Positions 35,438-44,233 of a stretch of DNA of 64,000 bases are shown piece by piece (positions within the stretch are counted from its first letter, which is position 1; every line of letters begins with the position of its first letter). The translations under genes were made by a program, and so were the position numbers. The notes under the pieces were generated by a model. That model did not search any database. It was not told the origin of the DNA and saw only the letters and a list, made by a program, of their open reading frames with translations. This DNA is from Bacteroidota bacterium (lineage in GTDB: Bacteria > Bacteroidota > Bacteroidia > Palsa-965): NCBI GenBank assembly GCA_020402865.1, contig JADBYT010000011.1, positions 62,001 to 126,000 of the forward strand. The letters are read 5' to 3'.

Positions 35438-35500
35438 AAACAGCCGCAATGAACCGGTAAGGCCATGCCCGCCCGCGCTTCATTGCGGCTGTTTCTTTTT
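35438..35500 (+). terminator. Terminator of rpoD
   Basis: A perfect 16-bp stem (35438-35453 with 35479-35494) encloses a 25-nt loop and is followed by ctttttac. Confidence 0.82.
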
Positions 35501-35537
35501 ACAATAACCAACAACTACCAAACAGACCTTTAACTCA

Positions 35538-37019
35538 ATGACACTCGACACGATGGAGCCAATCAAAGGCACTGCTGCGAAATCGTATGAAGCCGAACTT
35601 AACGAATGGATCGGTCAGGAACGCGCCGCGCTCGAACTCATCAGCCACATCGGTACACTCTGGTATGACAAATCGGTAGAGCTTATCATCTTCCGCAACC
35701 AGCTGATCGACCGCAGCGCCAGCGAAATCATGAACCTCCACCAGTATGCCAAAGACATTGTGAAACGCCCCATCAGCGTAAAAGATACCGCTGCACTGGC
35801 CCTCGCGCTCACTAAAATGGATCTGGCTCCTTCGCGTATGGACATTGGCCGCCTTTGCGCCGAGTGGACGGAAGAACGTGAGCAACACAGCGACATGACC
35901 GCGTTCCTCACCGCCAAACTGGGCGGACTCATGGGCGCAGAGAGCCATAAACTTACTCCTAAAGATGTCATTCTGTTTGGCTTTGGCCGCATTGGCCGCC
36001 TTGCCGCCCGCGAACTTATAGCACAGGCCGGAAAAGGCGAACAGCTCCGCCTGCGCGCCATCGTAACACGTGGCAACTCGGCCGAAGAAATTGTAAAACG
36101 CGCCGACCTGCTCCGCAACGACTCGGTTCACGGCCCGTTCCCCGGCACCATCATCGAAGACCTTGATAACAAAGCCCTCATCGTGAACGGCCACACCGTT
36201 TACATGATACACGCCAACAACCCGGAAGATGTGGACTACACCGCTTTCGGCATCAACGACGCACTGCTCATCGACAACACCGGCGTGTTCCGCGATAAAG
36301 CGGCCCTGAGCCGTCACCTGCAGGCCAAAGGCGTAGCTAAAGTGCTCCTCACCGCGCCCGCCAAAGACATCCCGAACGTGGTACACGGCGTAAACCAGCA
36401 TACGGTTGACACCAAAACCGACAGCATTTTCTCGGCCGCTTCCTGCACCACCAACGCCATTATGCCCATTCTCTACGTAGTAGAAAAAGAGCTTGGCGTG
36501 GTAAAAGGTCACATCGAAACCGTGCACTCCTACACCAACGACCAGAACCTGCTCGATAATTACCACAAGAAATACCGTCGTGGCCGCTCAGCCGCACTCA
36601 ACATGGTAATTACCGAAACCGGTGCCGAAAGTGCACTCAAAAAAGTACTGCCCCAGCTTTCGGGCAAGTTCACCGCCAACTCGGTGCGTGTACCTACCCC
36701 CAACGTGTCGCTGGCCATCCTCAACATTGAGGTGAAAAAAGAAGTGAGCAAGGACGATGTAAACAACATCGTTCGCCAGTATGCCCTCAAAGGCGATCTG
36801 GTGGAGCAGATTCAGTATGCCTTCTCCAATGAACTCGTGTCGAGCGATGTAATCGGCAACCCCTGCCCTTCCGTATTCGACAGCCAGGCCACCATCGTTT
36901 CGGCCGATAAAAAGAGCATCGTGCTGTATGTGTGGTATGATAACGAGTACGGCTATACCCGTCAGGTAATCCGCTTTGCGAAGCAGCTTGCCGAAGTGCG
37001 CCGCGCTACGTATTATTAA
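35538..37019 (+). CDS. Glyceraldehyde-3-phosphate dehydrogenase, long form
   Basis: The 493-aa protein has an N-terminal helical extension of about 140 residues and then a complete GAPDH: nucleotide-binding loop FGFGRIGR (147-154), active site SCTTN (Cys303), and the C-terminal YDNEYGYTRQV. The extended form is found in Bacteroidota and some other bacteria beside or instead of the ~335-aa glycolytic enzyme. Whether it works in glycolysis or gluconeogenesis and with NAD or NADP cannot be decided here. A second in-frame ATG at 35553 is an alternative start. It has its own terminator. Confidence 0.93.
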   Translation: MTLDTMEPIKGTAAKSYEAELNEWIGQERAALELISHIGTLWYDKSVELIIFRNQLIDRSASEIMNLHQYAKDIVKRPISVKDTAALALALTKMDLAPSRMDIGRLCAEWTEEREQHSDMTAFLTAKLGGLMGAESHKLTPKDVILFGFGRIGRLAARELIAQAGKGEQLRLRAIVTRGNSAEEIVKRADLLRNDSVHGPFPGTIIEDLDNKALIVNGHTVYMIHANNPEDVDYTAFGINDALLIDNTGVFRDKAALSRHLQAKGVAKVLLTAPAKDIPNVVHGVNQHTVDTKTDSIFSAASCTTNAIMPILYVVEKELGVVKGHIETVHSYTNDQNLLDNYHKKYRRGRSAALNMVITETGAESALKKVLPQLSGKFTANSVRVPTPNVSLAILNIEVKKEVSKDDVNNIVRQYALKGDLVEQIQYAFSNELVSSDVIGNPCPSVFDSQATIVSADKKSIVLYVWYDNEYGYTRQVIRFAKQLAEVRRATYY

Positions 37020-37041
37020 TCGGTTGGTAGTAAATAAATTC

Positions 37042-37078
37042 AAAACGCCTGTTGCTTTTGCAGCGGGCGTTTTTTATT
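37042..37078 (+). terminator. Terminator of the GAPDH gene
   Basis: A 14-bp stem with two G-U pairs (aaaacgcctgttgc / gcagcgggcgtttt), TTTT loop and T-run. A second small hairpin (actcatctc / gagatgagt, 37082-37112) follows. Confidence 0.85.
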
Positions 37079-37190
37079 AGAACTCATCTCGAAAAACAAT
37101 TTTGAGATGAGTCCAAAATAATTCACCACTTCCGGCGCAGTCAAAAGATCTTGTGAATGAAACGCCGGCATAAACAAAGCTTCATTCCAC

Positions 37191-37217
37191 TTGTTCCATG
37201 ATGAAGTTTTACCTTTG
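37191..37217 (+). promoter_or_regulatory. Promoter TTG-N16-TACCTTTG of ispH
   Basis: TACCTTTG at 37210-37217 is an exact -7 match only 6 bp before the ATG at 37224, with TTG at 37191-37193. The mRNA would have almost no leader. Confidence 0.6.
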
Positions 37218-37223
37218 TAAACG

Positions 37224-38453
37224 ATGAAAAACTTCAACATCCCGGAATTTTACCGCAGTCCGGTTATCGACCGGGTAAAAGCCCTGCGCAATACCCGCGA
37301 TCCGCGCCGCAAAGACAATACGCCCGGCATACTCGATTTTGGTTCGGTGCAGATTGCCATTGCGCGGCATTTCGGTTTTTGCTACGGGGTGAAAAATGCG
37401 GTGGAAATTGCTTTCCGGGCGGTTGACGAAAATCCGGGCAAGCGCGTGTTTCTGCTCAGCGAAATGATTCATAACCCCGAAGTAAACCGCGACCTGGTGA
37501 GCCGTGGCGTGAATTTTCTGATGAGCACCGACGGAAAAGAGCTTGTGCCTTTTTCCGGACTCACGCCAAACGATGTGGTGGTGATTCCGGCTTTCGGCAC
37601 CACGCTGCACATTGAAGAACGCCTGCGCGAAATTGGCATTGCACCTGAGAAATACGATACCACCTGTCCGTTTGTGGAGAAAGTATGGAAACGCTCGTCG
37701 GAACTTGGCGGCTCGTCGTACACCAACATCATACACGGCAAGCCCGGCCACGAAGAAACCCGCGCCACTTTTTCGCGCGCAGCTTCGCACGGACCGGCCA
37801 TTGTGGTAAAAGACATACACGAAGCGCAAAAGCTGGGCGCATTTATTCTCGGCCAGCTTACACGCGCCGAATTCGATGCGCTTTTTGGCAACCGCGTAAG
37901 CGAGGGCTTCAATCCCGATACCGATTTGCAGCGCGTGGGCGTAATCAACCAAACCACCATGCTGGCCACCGATACGCAGGAAATTGCCGACTACTTCAAA
38001 CAAATTATGACGCAGCGTTTCGGGCAGGCCGACGAGAAGCAGCATTTTGCCGATACGCGCGACACACTCTGCTACGCCACCAACGAAAATCAGGATGCCA
38101 CCTACGGCCTGCTGAACTGGAATGCCGACGTGGCACTGGTGATTGGCGGCTACAACAGCTCGAATACCTCGCACCTGGTGGAACTCTGCGAGCGCAGGTT
38201 TGCCACGTATTTCATCAAAGACGAAACGGAAATACAAAGCGCAGCCGCCATCGCCCACTTCGACCTGCACACGCACAGCATGCGCCACACCGAAAACTGG
38301 CTGCCGCAGGGAAATCCGGCCCGCATCATCATTACCAGCGGTGCCTCCTGCCCCGACAGTATTGTGGAGCGGGTAATGAATAAAGTGCTCAGCTACTACG
38401 CCACCACCCGCACAGCCGAAGAAGCTCTGCAACTGCTCGAAACGGCGTTGTAA
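37224..38453 (+). CDS. ispH: 4-hydroxy-3-methylbut-2-enyl diphosphate reductase
   Basis: IspH makes IPP and DMAPP in the last step of the MEP isoprenoid pathway using an Fe-S cluster. The 409-aa product is the long form of the family. The three cluster cysteines are seen in GFCYGVKNAV (Cys53), DTTCPFVEKVW (Cys148) and SGASCPDSIVE (Cys376). It differs from the ~310-aa E. coli enzyme by an N-terminal extension of about 40 residues and an insertion between the second and third cysteines. The ATG is directly behind a TACCTTTG box. Confidence 0.95.
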   Translation: MKNFNIPEFYRSPVIDRVKALRNTRDPRRKDNTPGILDFGSVQIAIARHFGFCYGVKNAVEIAFRAVDENPGKRVFLLSEMIHNPEVNRDLVSRGVNFLMSTDGKELVPFSGLTPNDVVVIPAFGTTLHIEERLREIGIAPEKYDTTCPFVEKVWKRSSELGGSSYTNIIHGKPGHEETRATFSRAASHGPAIVVKDIHEAQKLGAFILGQLTRAEFDALFGNRVSEGFNPDTDLQRVGVINQTTMLATDTQEIADYFKQIMTQRFGQADEKQHFADTRDTLCYATNENQDATYGLLNWNADVALVIGGYNSSNTSHLVELCERRFATYFIKDETEIQSAAAIAHFDLHTHSMRHTENWLPQGNPARIIITSGASCPDSIVERVMNKVLSYYATTRTAEEALQLLETAL

Positions 38454-38517
38454 TTCTTTCACCCTTTTTTGCACTTCTTGGCTTTTGTGGTTTTGACAAG
38501 GCTGCTATCTTGTCCGC

Positions 38518-39189
38518 ATGAAAAAGGGATTCTGGTTTTTGCTGCTTTCGCTTACGGCACTCGGACTGTTTGCATTTCAACTCCAACGCAGCATTCAGGT
38601 AAGCAGCATTGAAAAAAAAGCCGCTGTCACCGACAGCAATTACCACAACGGCGATCTTATTTTTCAAAGTTCAAATTCAGGGCAAAGCGCGGCGATTCAG
38701 CTGGCCACGCATTCCATTTATACGCATTGCGGCATTTTGTTTCAGGAAAACGGCAAGTGGATGGTGTATGAAGCTGTACAGCCCGTGCGCAAAATACCGG
38801 TTGAGCAATGGACCGCCAACGGACAAAACGGCTTTTACATCGTGCGCCGCCTCAAAAATGCCGATTCGTTGCTTACCGATACAAACGTAAAAGCCATGAA
38901 AGCCGCCGCCACCCAACGCCTCGGCCGCGATTACGATATTTATTTCAGCTGGGACGAAGAGCGCATGTATTGCTCCGAATTAGTGTGGAAAGTGTATCAG
39001 GAAGGTGCAAACGTGGAAGTGGGCACACGCAAACGCATGAAGGATTATGACCTTACTTCGCCCGTAGTGAAGAAAATTATGCGGCAGCGCTACGGCAACA
39101 AACCGCCGCTGAATGAGTACATGATTTCGCCGCAGGATGTGTTTGAGAGTGAATTGCTGGTGACGGTGAAAGAAGTGGGGAAGTTGTAA
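38518..39189 (+). CDS. YiiX/YebB-like NlpC/P60-family cysteine hydrolase
   Basis: The 223-aa product has an N-terminal signal or anchor segment (about 4-22) and a permuted papain-like fold: the NGDLIFQ start strand, catalytic His70 in IYTHCGILF, and the nucleophile Cys152 in MYCSELVWKVY. YiiX-like enzymes are thought to cleave amide or ester bonds in cell-wall or lipid substrates; the exact substrate is unknown. It follows ispH by 64 bp without a clear terminator between them. Confidence 0.88.
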   Translation: MKKGFWFLLLSLTALGLFAFQLQRSIQVSSIEKKAAVTDSNYHNGDLIFQSSNSGQSAAIQLATHSIYTHCGILFQENGKWMVYEAVQPVRKIPVEQWTANGQNGFYIVRRLKNADSLLTDTNVKAMKAAATQRLGRDYDIYFSWDEERMYCSELVWKVYQEGANVEVGTRKRMKDYDLTSPVVKKIMRQRYGNKPPLNEYMISPQDVFESELLVTVKEVGKL

Positions 39190-39236
39190 CCGTCAAAGTC
39201 CGTTTGAACTGACAGCTTATTCCTCTTACTATTGAA

Positions 39237-39674
39237 TTATTTCTTGATTTTCGAAATGGTTTTGCCTGCGGATTTTGAAGGCTTATCCATATCTTTTATA
39301 GAAAAATTAATGGCTTCCATAATAAGGGCCTTTACTTTTTCATTCCTGTAATCACCTTTTTTTTTCACATCAATATGCCGGATTAAATTACCCGTTCCGG
39401 TAAGTAATTTATGAGGGTCCTTCAGTAAAGTTCCTTTGTTGAATCCGAGATTGAGGTGGTTGGTGTAAATCGGCAGCATGCAAAACGCATCCGAGAGTTT
39501 TTCTGAAACAGAAAAAACAGCAGTGAGCGCATGGGTATGATAAAGAAGCTCATTGCTTTCGGGATGCAATTCTAAAATGTACTGTCTTAGATCGCAGAAC
39601 AGATCAATAAGCGACTCATCCTTTTGTTTGAGCAGGTGCTGAAAATCGGGGTGGATTTCTCTGCTGCTTTTCAT
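39237..39674 (-). CDS. DUF1801 domain protein
   Basis: The 145-aa product matches the DUF1801 (YdhG-like) type: helical start, NELLYHTHALTAVFSVSEKL, then NLGFNKGTLLKDPHKLLTGT and RHI, which are recurrent in the family. The C-terminal tail is Lys/Ser-rich. Function is unknown. Its ATG overlaps the VOC gene stop by 4 bp, so it is the second gene of a two-gene operon. Confidence 0.82.
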   Translation of the reverse strand: MKSSREIHPDFQHLLKQKDESLIDLFCDLRQYILELHPESNELLYHTHALTAVFSVSEKLSDAFCMLPIYTNHLNLGFNKGTLLKDPHKLLTGTGNLIRHIDVKKKGDYRNEKVKALIMEAINFSIKDMDKPSKSAGKTISKIKK

Positions 39675-40054
39675 CGTACAGGCTTTTCATATTGCATTGC
39701 ACATACAAGATTTCCTTCTGTATCCAAAAACTTAACAATCCAGCCTACATAAGGTATTGCGGTTTTGGGCATCACTATTTGTCCCCCGCAACCAATCACC
39801 TTTTCAATAATTTCATCCATATTTTCCACCGCGATGGTACATTCAAAGCCAATTACTTTTTCCTGCACGGGTGAATATGTTCTGGCTTGAAGTGCTCCGA
39901 TCAATTCGCCATGTGCTGATTTATCGGCTTTGATTTGCAGAAAATCACGCTGTCCGTATGAATTAAAGCCCCAGTCAAAGACGCCTTCATAGAACGATCT
40001 GGCCCGTTCAATATCATCGATATGTATGGCAAAATGAGCTAATTTGTTTGACAT
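39671..40054 (-). CDS. VOC-superfamily (glyoxalase-like) protein
   Basis: The 127-aa product has the paired beta-alpha-beta-beta-beta modules of the vicinal oxygen chelate fold: HFAIHIDDIERARSFYEGVFDW in the first half and FECTIAVENMDEIIEKVIGCGG ... FLDTEGN in the second. His7 and His11 are near the usual first metal ligand position. Members bind metals and act on varied substrates or confer resistance; no specific role can be given. It leads the DUF1801 gene with a 4-bp overlap. The 218 bp upstream (40055-40272) hold nothing recognisable. Confidence 0.85.
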   Translation of the reverse strand: MSNKLAHFAIHIDDIERARSFYEGVFDWGFNSYGQRDFLQIKADKSAHGELIGALQARTYSPVQEKVIGFECTIAVENMDEIIEKVIGCGGQIVMPKTAIPYVGWIVKFLDTEGNLVCAMQYEKPVR

Positions 40055-40272
40055 GTGAATGACGTATTGAGTGTATAAAGATTGTCCGATCTAGGAATTT
40101 CCATCAGGCAAACCCGATGGAATCAAAACGGATACAAGTAAATATAGAAAATTGAACCTATGCAGAATAAATAAAATCTTTCGGGATGAACAGAGATCAT
40201 AATCCCGAATAGTATCTCCGGGCGTATGATTGAAACAACAAGCGCTATTTGTATCTGAAATAATATATCTGG

Positions 40273-42177
40273 TTACCGGTAAGGCCGCACCTGCTTAAAA
40301 TACAACACCTCGCCATCAAACTTAAATTCAATATCCCACACCGCATTTTTGTCGGTGTAAAACTCCTGCACGGCTGCCACGCTTTGCCGGAGTTTCAGTA
40401 ACTGCGCATAGCTGAGCAGCGGGCCTTGCGGATGCAGGCTGCTGAAGCAAATGTATTTTGCGCTTACTTTATCGCTGAGCGGATTCATGTATTTGTTTTC
40501 GACAAGGATGAACTGCTCACATTGCACACTGTCGGGCGGGCTTACGGTAGATACATCGCCGAGTTGTGCGTTTACAACTATGCCGGGATAATCTTTGCGG
40601 TATATGTTTTTGGTGATGATGACACCGTTTACTTCTTCATCGGGAAAATTGCGGTGTGCAAGAATGCTCATGGCGGCGGTGCTTTCGTCGATACCGGCGA
40701 AGCGGCGTTCCTGATAGGCGCGGTAGTTGTACATTCCGGCCCACACTTTCAGGATGGCTTTATCAAGCGGCTTTTTTGCGTTGCCGGGCTGGCCGGTTTT
40801 GCTTTCGTAGAGGCCGGCACCGCTGAAACTGGCAAGATCTTCGGCATTGCTGCTGCTGCGGAAACGGTAGCTGCTGCCGCAATTGTTTTTACGTATTTGC
40901 AGTTCCACATCGCGCAGCAAGGCAGGCGAAACGGGAGTGCGTAAAATGGCTTCGCGGATTTGCCTGAGCAGCTCATTCATTTTTTCGGTTTCGTTGAGCG
41001 GACAGGCTTCAAGTTGGATCAGCAGAGGTGCTACGTTGGCGTTTTGCAGATGCTGGCGGTAGAAGTAAAACGGAATTACAAACGCGCCCTGCGGAATCTG
41101 AAACAGGCCTTTGTGCGTTTCTGCGATGCGCTGCAAATCGCTGAGTCCTTTTGCTTTGGTGCCGATATCAGCATTACTCAGGCTGCTGCACTGTGCAAGC
41201 GGAATGAGTTTTTGCAGCGAAGTGTGAAGAGGCAAAGCTATTTTCTTTGGCAGTGTGCCTAATGTGTTGCCGGGCAAAGCAGGCGTAATCCAGAGCGAAT
41301 CAGGCGTAACGTTAAGCTGCACATACTGCCCGTTAAGTTTTTCAAAACGCGCATCGCTGAACACATTCTGCAAATAAGCTGAAGGCATATTCTTATTGTG
41401 ACTCAGCACCTGAATATGACTGAGCGGCGTTTGAAAACAATCGCTGACTACCGCTTTGCACAACGGAATTTCAGCTGGTGAACCTTTTACCACCAGAATA
41501 TCATCGGGCAACACAGAAAGGAATTGCGCCTTCAGATCGTTGCAAAGCACAAGCCGCCCGGTACAACTGCCCGGCTGAATAAGCTGGTAGCTGAGTCCGG
41601 CATTGAGCGCATTGGGCGTAAGCGTGCGTATAGAAGGATGGGATGAAAAATAGCTGTGCGTAGTGTTGCTGTTAAGCAGTAAATAAAGATTATCCGCAAA
41701 CAATTTACTCGCACTCACCTTGCGGTACATCTCCGCAATCTGCACACTGTCTATTTCATCGGTACTGCTGAACTCAAGCACATACTGATTGGTGCGGCGC
41801 AAATAGTTGATGTTGGCCAGATAATAATTACGCGCACTCCCATAGTTTTCGACATTGAAAATAGCCAGCCCGAGATTATAGCCAAGCACCTTGCTGCAAA
41901 AATCGAAATGCAGCCGGTACATGTGCGAATTGATGAAGTAAATTTCCTTACGCTTCAGATCATACACTGCTTTCACACTCGTCACCGCTGGATAAGCCTC
42001 ATCAAGCGGCGCACCTTCGAAAGCAGCAAACTCCTCGTGCGAATCAATTGCATTCAGGTAAGCCGTTTTATTCGCGGCCACTGCCGAAGTACCTTTGAAA
42101 TGAAGGTATAGCTGCACACCCGCAAACAAAGCAGAGAGCGAAATAAACAGCGTAATGATCCATTTCAGTGTACTCAT
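40273..42177 (-). CDS. Membrane-anchored PEP/pyruvate-binding phosphotransferase-like protein, unusual domain order
   Basis: The 634-aa product has one N-terminal membrane helix (about 7-25), a central segment that resembles the swivelling phosphohistidine domain (PLSHIQVLSH, His254), and a C-terminal PPDK_N/ATP-grasp-like domain (about 335-634). In the latter I see KAKGLSDL (Lys341), IPQGAFVIPF, FRSSSNAEDLASFSG (Arg440) and VNGVIITKN. Canonical PEP synthases and rifampicin phosphotransferases have ATP-grasp first and phosphohistidine after it; here the order is reversed and no PEP-binding TIM barrel follows. The substrate is unknown. The two small membrane-protein genes upstream are coupled to it (4-bp overlap at 42174-42177). 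Confidence 0.78.
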   Translation of the reverse strand: MSTLKWIITLFISLSALFAGVQLYLHFKGTSAVAANKTAYLNAIDSHEEFAAFEGAPLDEAYPAVTSVKAVYDLKRKEIYFINSHMYRLHFDFCSKVLGYNLGLAIFNVENYGSARNYYLANINYLRRTNQYVLEFSSTDEIDSVQIAEMYRKVSASKLFADNLYLLLNSNTTHSYFSSHPSIRTLTPNALNAGLSYQLIQPGSCTGRLVLCNDLKAQFLSVLPDDILVVKGSPAEIPLCKAVVSDCFQTPLSHIQVLSHNKNMPSAYLQNVFSDARFEKLNGQYVQLNVTPDSLWITPALPGNTLGTLPKKIALPLHTSLQKLIPLAQCSSLSNADIGTKAKGLSDLQRIAETHKGLFQIPQGAFVIPFYFYRQHLQNANVAPLLIQLEACPLNETEKMNELLRQIREAILRTPVSPALLRDVELQIRKNNCGSSYRFRSSSNAEDLASFSGAGLYESKTGQPGNAKKPLDKAILKVWAGMYNYRAYQERRFAGIDESTAAMSILAHRNFPDEEVNGVIITKNIYRKDYPGIVVNAQLGDVSTVSPPDSVQCEQFILVENKYMNPLSDKVSAKYICFSSLHPQGPLLSYAQLLKLRQSVAAVQEFYTDKNAVWDIEFKFDGEVLYFKQVRPYR

Positions 42178-42497
42178 TTGCGTTTACGGATAATGACGAA
42201 CACAAAAAACAAAATCATCGGAATAAGCAAAAATCCATACAATGGTCTGTTCACTCCCATCATTAACGGCACAATAAACATGGGTGAATAAAGTACAATT
42301 GCAGTAGTACGAAGCCATTGCTTTTGTACAAAAAAGGAAATTATTCCCAGTACATGAGCTAAAATGAACCATATTAATAGTACAAATAGTCCAATTATAA
42401 TTGCATCGGGGATAAGTCCGCCTTTAGGAAAGCCGGCAAAACAAGGCATTGCCGAAATCAGCAGCAAAAGTAATGTAAGCCTGATTTTTGTTGACAT
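42174..42497 (-). CDS. Small membrane protein, paralog of 42517-42831
   Basis: The 107-aa product has a signal-like start ending PCFAG and three further hydrophobic segments, with the shared motif LIPD ... WFILAHVLGII and a C-terminal FFVFVIIRKRK. It aligns closely with its upstream neighbour. Its last 4 bp overlap the start of the PEP-binding protein, so the products may work together at the membrane. No family recognised. Confidence 0.7.
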   Translation of the reverse strand: MSTKIRLTLLLLLISAMPCFAGFPKGGLIPDAIIIGLFVLLIWFILAHVLGIISFFVQKQWLRTTAIVLYSPMFIVPLMMGVNRPLYGFLLIPMILFFVFVIIRKRK

Positions 42498-42516
42498 GCT
42501 TATTGAGTTAAGTAGC

Positions 42517-42831
42517 TTATTTCTTTTGCCTGATTATTAAGAACACAAAAAACAGAATGGGCGGAATTGCCAGTAAAGCCAACGGAAGATAAAGAAATCC
42601 CAACAGCAGCGGAACAAGCAACACTGGCCCGTAAAGTAAACCGGCAATTACTCTCACCCACAGCGTACGTGTAATAAAGCCAATTATGCCCAGCACGTGC
42701 GCCAGAATAAACCAGATTAATGCTCCCCAGAGCAACTCGTCGGGTATCAGATCGCCTTTTATTCCTCCGGCAAAACAGGGAATGGTAATACCAACAAGTA
42801 AAAAAAGCGTAAGGGTTAGTTTCTTTGTCAT
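42517..42831 (-). CDS. Small membrane protein, paralog of 42174-42497
   Basis: The 104-aa product has the same layout as its neighbour: PCFAGG cleavage site, LIPDELL, WFILAHVLGIIGF, and an FFVFLIIRQKK end. The two genes are 19 bp apart in tandem and probably arose by duplication. It is the first gene of a three-gene operon that ends with the PEP-binding protein. Confidence 0.7.
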   Translation of the reverse strand: MTKKLTLTLFLLVGITIPCFAGGIKGDLIPDELLWGALIWFILAHVLGIIGFITRTLWVRVIAGLLYGPVLLVPLLLGFLYLPLALLAIPPILFFVFLIIRQKK

Positions 42832-42942
42832 AACGGGGTTTTGAGCAAAGATGAAACTGTTTCGGCAAACGGGTATTAATTGGGGTGATAAATTTTGTTA
42901 AGTATGCTTTGACATGCTTAACAATGTTGTCCGCTTAACTGC

Positions 42943-42977
42943 AAAAAAAGCGGCATTCCCCTTACGAAAAATGCCGC
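42943..42977 (-). terminator. Duplicated helicase terminator (cassette far end)
   Basis: Arms gcggcatt (42950-42957) and aatgccgc (42970-42977), with an A-run at 42943-42949 that is a T-run on the minus strand. It is nearly identical to 44350-44384. Confidence 0.85.
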
Positions 42978-42997
42978 CTGAATTATCTCAAAAAAAC

Positions 42998-43049
42998 TTA
43001 CCACTTCTTCTTTTTGGCACCGCCGGCCGATTTTTTGCCGCCGTGCGTT
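42998..43049 (-). pseudogene. Duplicated 3' end of the DEAD-box helicase gene
   Basis: This encodes the last 16 residues of the helicase (THGGKKSAGGAKKKKW) and its TAA stop, identical at protein level, with two base differences from 44406-44457. Upstream the match ends abruptly. It has no start and is a remnant. Confidence 0.9.
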
Positions 43050-43108
43050 ATTCGATTCAATAAGTGTTCGTATCAGGAGCAGCATTTAAAAAAGGCGGCA
43101 AGTTCAAA

Positions 43109-43636
43109 TCATAAACTCAATTCAAGTTTATTTTTCACAAAACGGGCTTCTTTTTTCCTGATTTCGATGTTGTTTTCAAGCTCGTATTCTTGTTCCATAC
43201 GAATAAGTTTGAACCAAAATAATGCAGGAAAAATATTATTGGAATGAATCTCAAGCCGGATAATAAACCGATCATTGGGCTTAACACGTCCATTGATAAT
43301 CTGACTCAACTTTGTTTCATGGATATGTATTTCCTGCGCGAATTCTTTTTTCTTTTTATCAATGGTTTTCAAATACTCATTGAGAAAAAAAGTAAACGCT
43401 TTATCAGGAGTAAACTCATGCCCGTTAATATAATCTTCAATATGGTAGCGCAATTGCAGCAAACGGGATATCAAACGTTGATTATCGTTTGATTCAATCA
43501 TTTTCTTTTTTCGAAACGCAAGAAATTCCTTCTCTGCACTTTCTTTTTGCGCTTTGGTTAGTTCGGAAGGTAATATGTAAGCTTCGGCAATTGCTGAAGC
43601 TGTATGCTTACCTGTATTACTTTTTTGTTTCATCAT
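43109..43636 (-). CDS. Helix-turn-helix (XRE-like) protein, probable antitoxin
   Basis: The 175-aa product is helical. Residues ~95-140 read as a small HTH (EFAQEIHIHETKLSQIINGR), similar to HigA/XRE-type antitoxins, with long helical flanks before and after. The C-terminal part is highly charged. It follows the GNAT-like gene on the same strand by 81 bp. Two adjacent ATG codons (43636, 43633) could be the start. Strong AT bias and position inside the cassette suggest transfer. The antitoxin role is inferred from the pairing. Confidence 0.68.
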   Translation of the reverse strand: MMKQKSNTGKHTASAIAEAYILPSELTKAQKESAEKEFLAFRKKKMIESNDNQRLISRLLQLRYHIEDYINGHEFTPDKAFTFFLNEYLKTIDKKKKEFAQEIHIHETKLSQIINGRVKPNDRFIIRLEIHSNNIFPALFWFKLIRMEQEYELENNIEIRKKEARFVKNKLELSL

Positions 43637-43717
43637 TTCTCAACTTTTTTTCGACCAACGAATCTACTTCGTGTGTTGCAAAAATTAATCTGTATCAATA
43701 TTTATCGAAAAAGCATG

Positions 43718-44233
43718 CTACTCATCATCAAAATATTCATTTTCTCCCTGAACAATATCTTCCATTTCCAGGTATTCATAAATCAGTGAAATTGCTTCGT
43801 CCTGTTCTATTGCACATACCTGACTTTTTCCAATCTGTATCATTCTGTATTTCGTTACATAATGCCGAATCAGTCTTGTTTTTGCAACCAGTTTAACCCA
43901 TCCGTCAAATCCCCGTTTGATTGACAACCTACAGGCCCAGGCAATTAAACAACCAGCAATTCCATCTATTTTTTTTTCTGCCCCTACGTTCGGTTTCCCG
44001 GTTTCAAGTAATCGAATTTGAACTGCAAAGGATTCTGGAGAATTTACAACAGACATTAACCCCAGAATTTCTGCAGTATCTGTTCTGGACAGTTTATAAA
44101 TTTCATATTTTGCTTCTTCTCTCCATTTAAATTCAAACGCTCTATTTCCTCTCAGCTCTTTAAGTTCTTTAGCACTTAATAATGTGATTTCTCCCGGAAT
44201 AAATTCATTGGTTGCTAAATCTATTAATCGCAT
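43718..44233 (-). CDS. GNAT-like protein, probable toxin of the pair
   Basis: The 171-aa product has a C-terminal half with the layout of a GNAT acetyltransferase (IDGIAGCLIAWACRLSIKRG, then KLVAKTRLIRHYVTKYRM and an acidic end). The classical Q/RxxGxG/A loop is not obvious, so acetyl-CoA use is only a suggestion. GNAT proteins paired with small HTH proteins form one class of toxin-antitoxin systems that acetylate aminoacyl-tRNA. Here the putative toxin gene comes first. The 115 bp upstream are very AT-rich and contain TAATTTTA close to the ATG. Confidence 0.62.
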   Translation of the reverse strand: MRLIDLATNEFIPGEITLLSAKELKELRGNRAFEFKWREEAKYEIYKLSRTDTAEILGLMSVVNSPESFAVQIRLLETGKPNVGAEKKIDGIAGCLIAWACRLSIKRGFDGWVKLVAKTRLIRHYVTKYRMIQIGKSQVCAIEQDEAISLIYEYLEMEDIVQGENEYFDDE

